Origin: Myxococcales bacterium
Lineage (GTDB): Bacteria > Myxococcota_A > Polyangia > Palsa-1104
Assembly: GCA_003170275.1 (NCBI GenBank)
Contig: PNAM01000036.1
Coordinates: 6,846-70,845 of the forward strand
Length of the DNA: 64,000 nucleotides
Direction: 5' to 3'
The notes under the pieces are model-generated. The model worked only from the letters and a program-made list of their open reading frames with translations. It was not told the origin of the DNA and did not search any database. Shown here piece by piece: positions 1-8,554 of the stretch. Within the stretch, counting starts at the first letter, position 1. Each line of letters begins with the position of its first letter. The position numbers and the translations under genes are program-made.

Positions 1-1245
<1,245 letters not shown>

Positions 1246-2211
1246 CTACATGCAGGTCGTGGGCGTGGGCAGCTGGCAGGTCCCGGCGGTCGCGCTGCCG
1301 GTGGTGACGCACTTGGCGGGGGTGAGGCAGCCCGGCCCGGCCACCGTGTCGCACGCGGCGCCGTCGGCGGCGGCCGCGGCGCAGGTCTGCGTCGTGCCGC
1401 CCACCGGATAGCAGCCGCCGCCCGCGTTGCAGCCGACGAACAGGCCGGCGACCGTGCCGCACGCCGCTCCGGCGGCGGCGTAGTTGATCGCCACGCACGT
1501 CTTGGCGGTCGGATCGCACGTGAGCCCGCGCCCGCGCGCGCACGCCGGCGCGGTCTGCGACAGCGGGTCGCACGGCATGCCCGCCGCGGCGACGGCCGTC
1601 TGGCAGGTGCCCATCTTCATCATCTTGGCGTTGGCGCCCACGCACACCAGATCCGCCTGGCAGGGATCCTTGGCGTCGCACGCCGCGCTCATCGCGCCGG
1701 GCATCACGCACACCGGCGTGGCGCCGAAACAGATCAGGCCGCGCGCGCAGGTCGCGGCGTCACACGAGTCGCCCGCGTTGCCCGGCGCGCCGCAGGTGCC
1801 GCACACGGTGTGCGCGCCGAGGTTGCAGTAGCCCGACATGCACTGCCCGTTGGCCACGCACAGCGCGCCGTCGGTCGCCGCTCCGAGTGGCGCGATGCAC
1901 TGGGTGATCGGCTGATCGTCGAGAAGCTCGACGCAGCTGGCGGACGGCAGCGCGGTCGCGCAAGTCTCCTCGAAAGCCGGCGTGGCGGTGGTGCCCATCA
2001 CCAGCAATCGATTGAGGCACGCGGCCTTCTCGCGCGCCTGGCAGGTGGTCTGGTCCCCGTAGCGCGTGGTGAGCAGCGCGCCGTTCGAGCACAGCGACAA
2101 CTGCGCGCAGCGCGCGTCGACCTCCTCGGTGCAGGCCTTGTCCGCGCTCACGGACGATCCGCCACAGCCGGCGGCAGCGAGCCCTACGATCGCAAGCAAA
2201 CGTATGTTCAT
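1246..2211 (-). CDS. Cysteine-rich secreted lipoprotein
   Basis: Predicted lipoprotein of 321 residues. The N-terminus is a short signal peptide with lipobox AAGC (Cys16). The rest is rich in cysteine (about thirty) with repeated patterns such as CxxGxxCxxGYC and CGTCG, separated by Ala/Gly-rich stretches, typical of the disulfide-stabilised surface proteins abundant in Myxococcota. No catalytic motif is visible. It would be lipidated and retained in the envelope or exposed on the outer membrane. It runs tail to tail with the EF-G gene, and 51 bases separate it from the upstream coiled-coil gene, so it may share that gene's transcript. The start is supported by the signal peptide; no strong ribosome-binding site precedes it. 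Function unknown. Confidence 0.75.
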   Translation of the reverse strand: MNIRLLAIVGLAAAGCGGSSVSADKACTEEVDARCAQLSLCSNGALLTTRYGDQTTCQAREKAACLNRLLVMGTTATPAFEETCATALPSASCVELLDDQPITQCIAPLGAATDGALCVANGQCMSGYCNLGAHTVCGTCGAPGNAGDSCDAATCARGLICFGATPVCVMPGAMSAACDAKDPCQADLVCVGANAKMMKMGTCQTAVAAAGMPCDPLSQTAPACARGRGLTCDPTAKTCVAINYAAAGAACGTVAGLFVGCNAGGGCYPVGGTTQTCAAAAADGAACDTVAGPGCLTPAKCVTTGSATAGTCQLPTPTTCM

Positions 2212-2262
2212 GACAAGTCAGACGTACGAGATCTCGTCGAGGTAAAACAGGGAAGAACGAAA

Positions 2263-2577
2263 CTACGAAGCGGACTTGGAGGACTTCTTCGACTCGCCCT
2301 TGCTGCCGTTGGTCGCCACTTCGGTCTGCACCTTCTTGAGCGCCTGCTCGAGCGCGCGGATGGTCTGCTTGAGCTCGGAGACCTCCTCGCGCGTGGCGAG
2401 CTTGAGGGTCTTGGCCAGCGACTTGACCTTGTCGTCGATCGAAGCCTGCGCCTTGCCGCGCAGCTGGAAGCCCTTCATCACGAAGTTCATCACCTTCGGG
2501 TTCGACATCAGCTTCATGACGCGCGGGTCGCTCATCAACCGCATGCCGCGCTCCATGACCTTCTTCTTCAGGCTCAT
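2263..2577 (-). CDS. Small basic protein with C-terminal coiled coil, phasin-like
   Basis: Hypothetical protein of 104 residues. Residues 1-45 are methionine- and lysine-rich with a repeated pattern (RLMSDPRVMKLMSNPKVM). Residues 46-85 form a predicted coiled coil (EEVSELKQTIRALEQALKK), and the tail is Lys/Ser-rich. There is no signal peptide, so it should be cytoplasmic. The layout resembles phasin/PHA-granule or UbiK-like accessory proteins, but this is resemblance only. The start at 2577 is favoured over longer readings because GGAGG lies five bases upstream (2583-2587). The gene sits between two lipoprotein genes on the same strand, 47 bases downstream of one and 51 upstream of the other. 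Confidence 0.7.
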   Translation of the reverse strand: MSLKKKVMERGMRLMSDPRVMKLMSNPKVMNFVMKGFQLRGKAQASIDDKVKSLAKTLKLATREEVSELKQTIRALEQALKKVQTEVATNGSKGESKKSSKSAS

Positions 2578-2624
2578 CGACGCCTCCGAGGGCGTTTCAT
2601 CGCACGCTCGCCGCGGCGTGTCAA

Positions 2625-3137
2625 TCAGCCGCAGGCGCCCGAGCGGGTCATGGTGATGGTGCACTCTTCGGTGCCCATGCCGCACATGACGGTCATGGTC
2701 GCGCTGGCGGCGTCCCAGCTTCCCGAGCAATTGGTTCGCTTGTTGGTGCCCAGGATCAGGCTGGCGCCGGAGAAGCTGCCGTCGGCGCCCACGGTCACGC
2801 CGCCGTTCACCGCGCCGGGCGCCTGGTTGGCCGGCACCGACGAGAAGTGCGCGAAGCAGAGCACCGCCGTGCCGCCCACGCACTGCGGCGCGGTGGTGCT
2901 CAGGTTGCCGCAGCCCGGGCCGCTGGTCTTGATATTGATGTACTTACCGAACAGGTCGGGGCACATCGTGCCGGCGAGATCGGGCAGCGACGACAGGTCC
3001 GTGGCGCCGCCGCTCCCGTCGCTGGCGTTGCTGCTGCCGTCGCCGCCACCGCCGCCGTCATCGGTTCCGATCTGGAACTGGGACGCTTCGCGGGTGCAAC
3101 CAATCAATAATGTTACGACCAGAAATGAGGGGCGCAT
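2625..3137 (-). CDS. Putative lipoprotein
   Basis: Secreted lipoprotein of 170 residues. The signal peptide ends in lipobox LLIGC (Cys14), followed by a flexible Gly/Asp/Ser-rich linker (about residues 25-50) and a compact C-terminal domain with several cysteines (CPDLFG, CGNLS, CVGG, CSGSW, CGMGTEEC) and GSFSGASL-type beta strands. Similar linkers and small beta domains are common in Myxococcota surface lipoproteins. No enzyme motif is seen. The ATG at 3137 has GGAGG seven bases upstream (3145-3149), and this ribosome-binding site lies inside an 8-bp inverted repeat (3142-3172) that could hide it. Upstream lies the longest non-coding stretch of the window, shared with divergent moaB. Confidence 0.7.
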   Translation of the reverse strand: MRPSFLVVTLLIGCTREASQFQIGTDDGGGGGDGSSNASDGSGGATDLSSLPDLAGTMCPDLFGKYINIKTSGPGCGNLSTTAPQCVGGTAVLCFAHFSSVPANQAPGAVNGGVTVGADGSFSGASLILGTNKRTNCSGSWDAASATMTVMCGMGTEECTITMTRSGACG

Positions 3138-3141
3138 GTAG

Positions 3142-3172
3142 GTTCCTCCACCTAAGCAATGGACGGAGGAAC
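3142..3172 (-). promoter_or_regulatory. Shine-Dalgarno-sequestering hairpin before a lipoprotein gene
   Basis: On the minus strand GTTCCTCC (3172-3165) is the perfect reverse complement of GGAGGAAC (3149-3142), with a 15-base loop. The second arm contains the GGAGG ribosome-binding site for the lipoprotein starting at 3137. In RNA the two arms could pair and block translation, the layout of an RNA thermometer or of a riboswitch expression platform. The pairing is read directly from the sequence; the regulatory role is inferred. Confidence 0.5.
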
Positions 3173-3188
3173 TGCACCCGGCCGGCCA

Positions 3189-3265
3189 CCCCGCGCGCAA
3201 GCGGGGCGCGCCGTTCTGCGTGTGCGATGGCAACCGGGTTGGCATCCCACACCAACGAGGTTGCC
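3189..3265. other. Structured intergenic region with two strong hairpins
   Basis: Two inverted repeats lie between the divergent lipoprotein and moaB. One is CCCCGC (3189-3194) with GCGGGG (3201-3206). The other is a two-tier stem: GGCAACC (3229-3235) pairs with GGTTGCC (3259-3265), a two-base internal loop follows, then GTTGG (3238-3242) pairs with CCAAC (3252-3256) around a nine-base loop. It could be a 5' leader of moaB (plus strand), the aptamer part of a leader for the minus-strand lipoprotein, or a DNA operator. It matches no riboswitch family that I can recognise with confidence. Confidence 0.4.
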
Positions 3266-3317
3266 TGCACTCAGCCTTGCCGCTGACTGGACGCGATGTT
3301 ACAGAGTACCTCACGTA

Positions 3318-3821
3318 ATGGGCGTCCAGGACCACAAGCAGCACGCGCCGCGCTCGGTGCGCGTCTACCTGATCACAGTCTCGGACACCCGCACTGAGGA
3401 GAACGACACCTCGGGCAAGGCCGCCAAGGAAATGATCGCCGCCGCCGGGCATGAATTGGCCGGCTACCGTGTTCTCAAAGACGAGCCGGCGGAGGTCGCA
3501 GCTTGCATTCGTATGATCGCCGAGCAGAAGCTTGCGGACGCGGTGATCACGTCGGGCGGAACCGGCGTGTCGCGGCGCGATTCGACCTACGAAGCGGTCG
3601 CGTCGCTGCTCGACAAGCGGCTCGACGGCTTCGGCGAGCTGTTCCGTATGCTCTCGTATGCGGAGATCGGCTCGGCGGCGATGCTCTCGCGCGCGGTGGG
3701 CGGGCTGCATCGCGGGCTGGTGGTGTTCGCCACGCCGGGCTCGACCGCGGCGGTCAAGCTGGCGCTCGACAAGCTGATCCTGCCCGAGCTCGGGCATCTC
3801 TCGTTCGAGACCCATCGATGA
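3318..3821 (+). CDS. moaB: Molybdenum cofactor biosynthesis protein MoaB/MogA family
   Basis: Protein of 167 residues of the MoaB/MogA fold, which binds molybdopterin and in MogA-type members adenylylates it before metal insertion. Visible signatures are VYLITVSDTRT near the N-terminus, the ligand-binding SGGTGVSRRDST loop (about residues 76-87), and the FGELFRMLSYAEIG and FATPGSTAAVKLAL segments. Length is normal for MoaB. The ATG at 3318 is chosen because family homology begins soon after it; no clear ribosome-binding site is seen. The stop overlaps the moaA start (ATGA at 3818), so the two are translationally coupled. Whether it acts as MoaB or takes over the MogA step cannot be decided here. 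Confidence 0.9.
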   Translation: MGVQDHKQHAPRSVRVYLITVSDTRTEENDTSGKAAKEMIAAAGHELAGYRVLKDEPAEVAACIRMIAEQKLADAVITSGGTGVSRRDSTYEAVASLLDKRLDGFGELFRMLSYAEIGSAAMLSRAVGGLHRGLVVFATPGSTAAVKLALDKLILPELGHLSFETHR

Positions 3822-4834
3822 CCAGGAGCCTGCCGCTGCTGGTCGACGCCTTTCAGCGACGCGTGAGCTACCTGCGCGTCTCGCTCACCGATCGCTGCAA
3901 TTATCGCTGTCACTACTGCATGCCCGAGTCGGGCGTGGAACTGGTGCCGCGCTCGGACGTGCTCACCTTCGAGGAGCTCGAGCGGATCGTGCGCGCGATG
4001 ATGACCTTCGGCGTGCGGCGCGTGCGGCTGACCGGCGGCGAGCCGACGGTGCGCAAGGATCTGATCGAGTTGGTGCGGCGCCTGGGCGCGCTCGGGCTCG
4101 ACGATCTGGCGATGACCACCAACGGTGAGCTGTTGCGCGAGCTGGCCCGGCCGCTCAAGGACGCCGGCCTGTCGCGGCTCAACGTCAGCGTCGACACGCT
4201 CGACCCGATCAAGTTCCGCCAGATCACGCGGCGCGGAAACCTCGACGCGGTGCTCGACGGGATCGAGGCCGCGCGCGAGGCCGGCTTTGCCGGCACCAAG
4301 CTGAACGCGGTGGTGATGGGCGGGGTCAACGACGGCGACCTGGCCGACCTGTGCGCGTACGCGTGGGCGCGCGACCTGACCCCGCGCTTCATCGAGTTCA
4401 TGCCGATGAGCGACGGCGCGCTGTTCACGCCCGGCGAGTTCTTCGGCGCCGCGGAGATCCGCGCGCGCCTGGTCGCGCGATTCGGCGCGCTGGTCGCGGA
4501 CGATGGCAGCGGGCTTCCCGGCGTGGGGCCGGCGCGTTATCAGCGTGTGCGCGACGGCGCGTTCGCGGGACGACGCGTGGGAATCATCTCGGCGGTGACC
4601 GAGCCGTTCTGCGAGACTTGCAACCGCGTGCGCTTGTCCGCCACCGGCCAGCTCCACACCTGTCTGGCCCTCGACGATTCGTCGGATCTTCGCTCACCGC
4701 TGCGCACCGGCTGCAGCGACGATCAACTCCTGGAACGGGTACACGCGGCGGTAACCGCGAAGCAAGAGGGGCACTCTTTCACCACGTGCGGATCGGGCGG
4801 TCCGAAGAAGCACATGGTGGCCATTGGTGGATGA
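3818..4834 (+). CDS. moaA: GTP 3',8-cyclase MoaA (radical SAM)
   Basis: First enzyme of molybdopterin synthesis: radical-SAM cyclisation of GTP to 3',8-cyclo-GTP, in the cytoplasm. The 338-residue protein has the N-terminal radical-SAM cluster motif CNYRCHYC (Cys27, Cys31, Cys34), the GGEPTVR SAM-binding motif, and the C-terminal second-cluster cysteines Cys265, Cys268 and Cys282 (CETCNRVRLS...HTC). It ends in the conserved Gly-Gly tail (AIGG) needed for activity in characterised MoaA. All key residues are present. Its start overlaps the moaB stop. MoaC, MoaD and MoaE are not in the window. The last codons overlap a probable promoter for the downstream cytochrome c maturation operon. Confidence 0.95.
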   Translation: MTRSLPLLVDAFQRRVSYLRVSLTDRCNYRCHYCMPESGVELVPRSDVLTFEELERIVRAMMTFGVRRVRLTGGEPTVRKDLIELVRRLGALGLDDLAMTTNGELLRELARPLKDAGLSRLNVSVDTLDPIKFRQITRRGNLDAVLDGIEAAREAGFAGTKLNAVVMGGVNDGDLADLCAYAWARDLTPRFIEFMPMSDGALFTPGEFFGAAEIRARLVARFGALVADDGSGLPGVGPARYQRVRDGAFAGRRVGIISAVTEPFCETCNRVRLSATGQLHTCLALDDSSDLRSPLRTGCSDDQLLERVHAAVTAKQEGHSFTTCGSGGPKKHMVAIGG

Positions 4835-4865
4835 CCAGCGAGCCAAATGGGGTATACTGACCCCA
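4831..4865 (+). promoter_or_regulatory. Probable promoter/operator of the ccm operon
   Basis: A good -10 box TATACT (4853-4858) lies 27 bases before the ccmE start, with a weak -35 (aTGACc, 4831-4836) at 16-base spacing inside the end of moaA. The -10 is embedded in a perfect inverted repeat, TGGGGT (4848-4853) and ACCCCA (4860-4865), with a six-base centre. This would let a dimeric regulator block the promoter. A strong ribosome-binding site (AAGGTGAGG) follows. Regulator unknown. Confidence 0.45.
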
Positions 4866-4884
4866 GCCGCAAGGTGAGGACAAG

Positions 4885-5370
4885 ATGTCCCAGCAGAAGT
4901 CCAAGGTAATCCCCGCGCTAATCACGCTGACCGTGATCCTCGGCGGCATCGGCTGGTTGTTCTACTCGTCGGCCGGCGAGGCGTTCGAATATTACAAGCA
5001 CGTCGACGAGATCACCGCCAAGCCGCTGGAGAAGTGGGAAGGCAAGCACCTGCAGGTCCACGGGTTCGTGGTGCCCTCGTCGATCATGAAGCGGATGGAC
5101 AAGGAGCACCAGCAGATCGAGTACAAGTTCAAGGAAGTGAACTGCGGCGCCGAGATCGACGTGCTCTACGCGGGCACGGTGCCGGACACCTTCAAGGACC
5201 GCGCGGAAGTGGTCGTCAAAGGCACCTTCATCGCCGGCGGCTCGTTCAAGGCCACCGAGATCAGCGCCAAGTGCCCGTCCAAGTACCAGCAAGCTGCCGA
5301 CTCCCCGACGGTGACCATGTGCACCAAGGGTGACAAGAACGTCGAAGGCGCCCAGGCCAAGGTCAACTGA
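4885..5370 (+). CDS. ccmE: Cytochrome c maturation heme chaperone CcmE, cysteine variant
   Basis: Periplasmic heme chaperone that receives heme from CcmC and hands it to CcmF. The 161-residue protein has one N-terminal anchor (about residues 10-28) and the OB-fold core, including LEKWEGKHLQVHGFV and VVVKGTFIAGGSFKATEI. The canonical heme-binding motif HxxxY is replaced by CPSKY, so the usual His130 is Cys130 (codon 5272-5274) with Tyr134 kept. A natural CxxxY type of CcmE is known from Desulfovibrio and archaea, where the cysteine binds heme. It begins an operon of nine genes and is followed two bases later by the CcmF-CcmH fusion. An AAGGTGAGG ribosome-binding site precedes the ATG. Confidence 0.92.
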   Translation: MSQQKSKVIPALITLTVILGGIGWLFYSSAGEAFEYYKHVDEITAKPLEKWEGKHLQVHGFVVPSSIMKRMDKEHQQIEYKFKEVNCGAEIDVLYAGTVPDTFKDRAEVVVKGTFIAGGSFKATEISAKCPSKYQQAADSPTVTMCTKGDKNVEGAQAKVN

Positions 5371-5372
5371 TC

Positions 5373-7952
5373 GTGCGCGAGAATCCTGTCGCGTCGTTGG
5401 GGCAAGCCGGGCTGCTCCTGTCCATGGTGGTGGCCGCGTATACTGTCGCTGCGTGCGTCGCGGGCGCGCGGCGCGGCTCGCGCAAGTTGGTCACCTCGGG
5501 CATCTACGCCGCCTACGCGACCACCGCGCTGGTGACGTTCTCCTCGGCGATCATGTTCTTCCTCTTGCTCTCGAACGACTACTCGGTGAAGTACGTCCAG
5601 CGGCACTCCGACGCGAGCATGCCCTGGTACTACAAGCTGACCTCGTTCTGGGGCGGGCTCGACGGCTCGATCATGTGGTGGGTGCTGCTCTTGTCGGCGT
5701 TCGCCGCGGTCGCGATCTACGTCAACCGCGAGCGCCACAAGGAGCTCATCCCGTACGTGACCGCGGTGCTGTTCACGGTGATCGGCTTCTTCTTGATGCT
5801 GATCATCTTCGAGAAGCGCCCGTTCGACATCTTCCTCACCGAGGCGCCGAAGATCGGCAAGGGGCTCAACCCGCTGTTGCAGAACCCGTACATGGCGACG
5901 CACCCGCCGTCGCTGTACCTGGGCTTCGTCTCGGCGACGGTGCCGTTCGCGTTCGGCGTGGCGGCGCTGATCACCGGCAACCTCGACGACTCGTGGATCG
6001 CGTCGACGCGGCGCTGGGTGCTGATCAGCTGGTACTTCTTGTCGCAAGGCCTGGTGCTCGGCTCCTTGTGGGCCTACGAGGAGCTCGGCTGGGGCGGCTA
6101 CTGGGGCTGGGATCCGGTCGAGAACGCGGGCTTTCTGCCGTGGCTCACGTCGACCGCGTTCTTGCACTCGATCATGATCCAAGAGCGGCGCGGCATGCTC
6201 AAGGTGTGGAACGTGTGCCTGGTGATCACCACGTTCCTGCTCACCATCGTCGGCACGTTCATGACCCGCTCGGGGATCGTTCAGTCGGTGCACGCGTTCG
6301 GGCAGGACAACGAGCTGGCGGTGATCTTCCTGATCTTCATCGGCGTGGTGGCGATCTTCTCGTTCGGGTTCGTCATCTACCGGCTGCCGCTGTTGCGCAG
6401 CCGCAACGAGCTCGACTCGTGGGTCTCGCGCGAGTTCTGCTTCCTGGTCAACAACTGGATCCTCTTGTCGGCGGCGTTCTTCGTGCTGATCGCGACGCTG
6501 TTCCCGACGCTGTCGGAGTTCGTCACCGGCGAGCGCATCACCGTCGGGCCGCCGTTCTTCAACAAGTGGATGACGCCGATCGGCCTGATCCTGGTGTTCT
6601 TGACCGGCGTCGGGCCGCTGATCGCCTGGCGCAAGGCGTCGATCGAGAACCTCAAGTCGCAGTTCGGGCTGCCGCTGATCGGCATGGCAGTGACCATCGG
6701 CGTGCTGTTCCTGTTCCCGCGCATGCGCGCCACCTCGCCGCTGTTCAACGACAAGCTCCAGCTGCCGCTGGCGATCATCTGCTTCGGCTTCTGCGCGTTC
6801 GTGGTGGTGACCATCACGCAGGAGTTCTATCGCGGCACGCGCATCCGGCAGACGCACACCAAGCTCGACTTCTTCACGTCACTGGTCGGCCTGGTCGCGC
6901 GCGGTAAGCGGCGCTACGGCGGCTACCTGGTGCACCTGGCGGTGGTGCTGATGTTCATCGGCTTCGCCGGCAACGCGTACAAGCAGGAGACCGACGTCAC
7001 GCTCGAGAAGGGCCAGACCGTCAAGCTCGACCGCTACACCATCCGCTTCGACGGCGTGACGCGCACCTCCGACACCGAGAAGCAGGAGATGACCACCGCC
7101 GACATGACCGTGCTGGTCGGCGGCAAGACGTTCGCGGTCATGCACCCGGCCAAGTGGGTGTACCGGCATCACGAGGACGAGCCGACCACCGAAGTCGACA
7201 TCAAGCGGATGGGGCGCGAGGATCTGTACCTGGTGCTCAACGGCGCCGAGCCGGACGGCGGGCTGGCCAACATCAAGGTGGTGATCAACCCGCTGGTGAA
7301 CTGGATCTGGATCGGCTTTCTGCTGCTGGCGATCGGAACGGTGATCGCGTTCATGCCCGACCGCGCGTACCAGCTCGCGGGCGCCGCGGCGAAAGACGAC
7401 AAGGGCGGCAAGGCGGCCGCGGCGGCGACGGTGATCTTGCTGCTGCTGTTCGGCGGCGGATTGGCGCGCGCGCAGGATCAACCCGCGCACGGCGCCAAGG
7501 CCGATCCGACCGGCGCCGGATATGCGCGCAGCCCGATCGAGACCAAGCTGTACGAGCAGATCGTGTGTCAGTGCGGAACCTGCGGGCGGCAGGTGCTGTC
7601 CGAGTGCGCGTGCGGCACCGCGCAGCAGATGCGCCGCAAGGTCCAGTCGCTGCTCGACGCGGGCAAGACGCCCGACGACGTGATCGCGTACGAGCTGGCG
7701 ACCTACCCGGGGCAGTCGGCGCTGGTGGTGCCGCTCGACAAGGGATTCAACCGGCTGGCGTGGGTGCTGCCGATGGGCGCGTTGTTGATGGCCGCCGGCG
7801 GGCTGGTGGTGATGGCGCGCAAGTGGACCTACCGGGCCAAGGTGGCGCGCGAAGTCGCGAGCCGTGAGCCCGCCGGACCGAAATCAAAGGTCGACGCCGA
7901 CCTCGACGAGTACGAGTCGAAGCTCGACGACGAGCTCGACGACCTCGACTGA
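5373..7952 (+). CDS. ccmF: CcmF-CcmH fusion, heme lyase of cytochrome c maturation
   Basis: Fusion of 859 residues. Residues 1 to about 675 are CcmF, the multi-pass membrane heme lyase, with the WWD motif (WGGYWGWDPVENAGFLPW) and candidate heme-ligand histidines in THPPSLY, STAFLHS, SVHAFGQ and YLVHLAV. A second signal-peptide-like segment follows (about 685-702, ILLLLFGGGLARAQ), then a CcmH domain of roughly 155 residues with a C-terminal membrane helix and an acidic cytoplasmic tail. The CcmH redox motif is expanded: cysteines at 732, 734, 737, 745 and 747 (CQCGTC then CAC) instead of a single LRCxxC. The start is a GTG two bases after ccmE with a weak ribosome-binding site. An internal GTG near 7429 could also give free CcmH. 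Confidence 0.9.
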   Translation: MRENPVASLGQAGLLLSMVVAAYTVAACVAGARRGSRKLVTSGIYAAYATTALVTFSSAIMFFLLLSNDYSVKYVQRHSDASMPWYYKLTSFWGGLDGSIMWWVLLLSAFAAVAIYVNRERHKELIPYVTAVLFTVIGFFLMLIIFEKRPFDIFLTEAPKIGKGLNPLLQNPYMATHPPSLYLGFVSATVPFAFGVAALITGNLDDSWIASTRRWVLISWYFLSQGLVLGSLWAYEELGWGGYWGWDPVENAGFLPWLTSTAFLHSIMIQERRGMLKVWNVCLVITTFLLTIVGTFMTRSGIVQSVHAFGQDNELAVIFLIFIGVVAIFSFGFVIYRLPLLRSRNELDSWVSREFCFLVNNWILLSAAFFVLIATLFPTLSEFVTGERITVGPPFFNKWMTPIGLILVFLTGVGPLIAWRKASIENLKSQFGLPLIGMAVTIGVLFLFPRMRATSPLFNDKLQLPLAIICFGFCAFVVVTITQEFYRGTRIRQTHTKLDFFTSLVGLVARGKRRYGGYLVHLAVVLMFIGFAGNAYKQETDVTLEKGQTVKLDRYTIRFDGVTRTSDTEKQEMTTADMTVLVGGKTFAVMHPAKWVYRHHEDEPTTEVDIKRMGREDLYLVLNGAEPDGGLANIKVVINPLVNWIWIGFLLLAIGTVIAFMPDRAYQLAGAAAKDDKGGKAAAAATVILLLLFGGGLARAQDQPAHGAKADPTGAGYARSPIETKLYEQIVCQCGTCGRQVLSECACGTAQQMRRKVQSLLDAGKTPDDVIAYELATYPGQSALVVPLDKGFNRLAWVLPMGALLMAAGGLVVMARKWTYRAKVAREVASREPAGPKSKVDADLDEYESKLDDELDDLD

Positions 7953-8554
7953 TGAAGAGGCGCATCTATCCGCTGGTCAGTCTCGCCGTCGCTGGCGCCG
8001 TCGGTGTGTACGCGTTCGTCTCGCTCGGGCGCATGACCGCGTCGGTGGTGTTCCTGGTGCTCACCACGCTGGCGCTGGCCTGGGTGGTGTGGATCCTGAT
8101 GCGCTCAGCGCAGGCGCTGGTCAAAGAGCCCGAGGCGATCGACGTCGCGCGCGCCACCGGCCGCCGCAAGAAGGAGCTGGAGCGCGAGAAGACCGCGCTG
8201 CTCAAGGCGCTCAAGGAGCTCGAGTTCGACTACCAGATGGGCAAGATCTCCGACGCGGATTACAAGGAGATCGGCGCCAACTATCGCGCGCGCGCGGTGC
8301 GCGTGATGCGCCAGCTCGACCTCAACGCGGGCGAGACCGACTACCGCACGCTCGTCGAGCGCGATCTCGCCAACCGCCTCAAGACTAAAGGCGTGGCCGT
8401 TCCAGAGAGCAAGCCCGACAGCAAGCCAGAGCCGAAAGCGGAGCCCAGATCCGAGCGTCCGAGCTGCCCGCAGTGCACCACCAAGAACGACGCCGACGCG
8501 GAGTTCTGCAAGAAGTGCGGCAAGAAGCTCACCGCGGAAGAAGCCGCCCGATGA
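7952..8554 (+). CDS. CcmI-like membrane protein with C-terminal zinc ribbon
   Basis: Protein of 200 residues with two N-terminal membrane segments (about 7-27 and 31-50), a charged helical region (RRKKELEREKTALLKALKELEFDYQMGKISDADYKEI) typical of CcmI/CycH N-terminal domains, a Lys/Pro/Glu linker, and a zinc ribbon with Cys172, Cys175, Cys186 and Cys189 (CPQC...CKKCGKKL). Within the Ccm system CcmI normally presents apocytochrome to CcmF/H. Here the TPR domain of full CcmI is absent and replaced by the zinc ribbon, so the job may differ. The start overlaps the previous stop by one base (TGATG), and the end overlaps the next start (ATGA), implying coupled translation. Confidence 0.7.
   Translation: MKRRIYPLVSLAVAGAVGVYAFVSLGRMTASVVFLVLTTLALAWVVWILMRSAQALVKEPEAIDVARATGRRKKELEREKTALLKALKELEFDYQMGKISDADYKEIGANYRARAVRVMRQLDLNAGETDYRTLVERDLANRLKTKGVAVPESKPDSKPEPKAEPRSERPSCPQCTTKNDADAEFCKKCGKKLTAEEAAR

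Noticed and set aside
3138..3317. Moco, c-di-GMP (GEMM) or SAM-family riboswitch
   Set aside because: Remembered consensus cores do not line up on either strand; only generic structure is supported, so no family is claimed.
5166..6857. 563-codon minus-strand frame opposite ccmF
   Set aside because: Asp/Arg/His-rich nonsense composition; ccmF on the plus strand is unmistakable.
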